Positions 62,925 to 64,000 of a stretch of 64,000 bases of DNA are shown here, piece after piece. The translations under genes were made by a program, and so were the position numbers. The stretch comes from Rostratula benghalensis. Its lineage: Eukaryota > Chordata > Aves > Charadriiformes > Rostratulidae. Under the pieces are notes generated by a model, which saw only the letters and a list, made by a program, of their open reading frames with translations, was not told the DNA's origin and did no database searches. Position 1 is the first letter of the stretch; every line of letters begins with the position of its first letter. The stretch lies in the NCBI GenBank assembly GCA_013399305.1, contig VXAI01000013.1, forward strand, positions 6,775,481 through 6,839,480, written 5' to 3'.

Positions 62925-64000
62925 TTCTGTAGACCCTACCAGAGGGGATATGATACTCAACCTGTAGGTCACTAATGAAAGTGAGCTAAACTTGAGTGAT
63001 GTCAAGATTGGAGGCAGCCTGGACTCCAGGGATCATGCACTGGTGGAGGTTGCACTCCTGAGGGAGATGGGTCAGGGGAAAATTAGTCAGGACTCTGAAT
63101 TTCAGAGAAAGAAAAATTCCATCTTTTCAAGGAGTTAGTCAATAGCACCCCTTGGAAAACTGCCTTCAGGGGCAAGGGAGCAGAACAGAGCTGGTAGATC
63201 TTCAAGGATCTTGGGAAAAGTGCAGGGACTCTGCCCAGTTGTGTAGAGATGGGGTCAGGAAGGCCAAGGTGCAGCTGGTGCATTGAACTTGGCAATGGTT
63301 GCAAATAATAATAATAAGGGCTTCTACATGTATGCCAGACAGAAAAGGAAGATCAAAGATAGTGTACCCCTGATGAGCAAGACCGGAAAAATGGTAACAA
63401 CAGATGGGGAAAAGGCTGAGATACTTAACAACTTTTTTGCCTCAGTCTTACTGGCAATCTTTCTTCCCGCACCTCTCCAGTGGATGTACCACAAGGCAGG
63501 GACTAGGGGAGCAAACTACCTCTCAGTGTGAGAGAAGAGGTTGAGGAACCTGAACATACAGAAGTCTGTGGGACCTCATGAGATGCATCCGAGAGTCCTG
63601 AAGGCATCAGCTGATGTAACTGTCAAGCCAGTCTCCATGACACTTGAAAAGTCAGGACAGTCATCTGAAGTCACCAGTGGAAAAAGGGAAACATTGCACT
63701 CATTTTTAACAAGGGTAGAAAGGAGGACCCTGGAAACTACTTATCTGTCAGCCTCCCCTCTGTGCATGGGATTGAGAGCAGCCCTGCTGAGAAATACTTG
63801 GGAATACTGGTGGATAAAAAGCTGGACATGAGCTGACAATGTGCACTTGCAGCCCAGAAGGCCAACCTTATCTTGGGCTGCATCCAAAGAACAGTGGCCA
63901 GCATGTTGAGGGAGGTGATTCTGCCATTCTGCTCCACTGAGATCTCATCTGGATTACTGTCTACAGCTCTGAGGACCTTAACACAAGAAAGACATGAACC
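62925..64000 (+). mobile_element. CR1 LINE with internal deletion, running off the window end (copy O)
   Basis: A plus-strand CR1 entering at the end of the endonuclease domain and continuing past base 64000. The part seen covers endonuclease C-terminus, linker and the first RT motifs. It then jumps at about 63768 into the ORF2 C-terminal domain, missing the RT catalytic core. Its 3' UTR and tail would lie outside the window. Scattered frameshifts and stops show that it is not active. Confidence 0.93.
62930..63965 (+). pseudogene. CR1 ORF2 remnant lacking the RT core
   Basis: Readable blocks in order: ESELNLSDVKIGGSLDSRDH near 62970-63030, where the endonuclease's terminal SDH motif appears as SRDH; KGFYMYARQKRKIKDSVPLM near 63316-63375 with MVTTDGEKAEILNNFFASVL near 63391-63450; KSVGPHEMHPRVLKASADV near 63562-63620; and a decayed 'YRPVSLTSVPG' site reading YLSASPLCMG-like near 63738. 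After the junction come EKYLGILVDKKLDMS near 63790-63830 and REVILP near 63910-63927. The motif C region is absent. Frame changes separate several blocks. Confidence 0.88.

Overview
The window looks like bird nuclear DNA from a gene desert or a very long intron. The main evidence is at least fifteen CR1 LINE fragments, many with the typical avian CR1 3' end (copies of an ATTCTATG-type octamer preceded by the GGTTGGAAGGGACC block, read here on either strand). There are also two long terminal repeats that I recognise as one common avian endogenous-retrovirus LTR type, and the background is AT-rich and poor in CpG. I cannot name the species. I found no protein-coding gene I could support, no tRNA or rRNA gene, no CRISPR array and no bacterial-style operon. 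The longest open frames lie in repeats or fit chance expectation in AT-rich DNA.

Layout. 1-17.5 kb is mostly unique AT-rich DNA with two CR1 tails (2.56 and 5.53 kb), an assembly gap beside a (TTTTC)n tract (13.58-13.74 kb), a poly-A tract with an upstream AATAAA (14.4 kb) and a candidate conserved non-coding block (9.4-9.7 kb). 17.5-19.7 kb holds three CR1 fragments. 25.4-26.3 kb is a CR1 with recognisable ORF2 sequence but no reverse-transcriptase domain. 27.8-28.7 kb is a minus-strand LTR. 29.08-29.15 kb is an unexplained perfect hairpin between 8-bp direct repeats. 34.7-36.1 kb and 41.4-41.9 kb are two TG-rich, LTR-like repeats that probably belong to one family. 39.2-39.8 kb is an old, divergent CR1/L3-type LINE with a readable reverse-transcriptase motif. 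45.3-46.1 kb is a plus-strand LTR of the same kind as the one at 27.8 kb. 47.7-51.3 kb is a CR1 cluster. 52.89 kb has a perfect 37-bp tandem duplication. 56.9-58.8 kb is a pair of CR1 copies, one of them long and interrupted by an A/C-rich tract. 62.9 kb to the window end is a CR1 that runs off the edge.

How the parts relate. Nothing here forms a working pathway. The ORF2 remnants long enough to judge are broken by frameshifts, stops, deletion of the RT core or loss of catalytic residues, so none looks able to move itself. The window is best read as a record of several ages of retrotransposition, from an ancient CR1/L3-like copy to nearly identical CR1 3' ends 17 kb apart, set in non-coding DNA that may contain a few regulatory elements. 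I found no convincing undescribed system. The items most worth checking are the hairpin at 29.08-29.15 kb, the TG-rich LTR-like family and the candidate conserved block near 9.6 kb.
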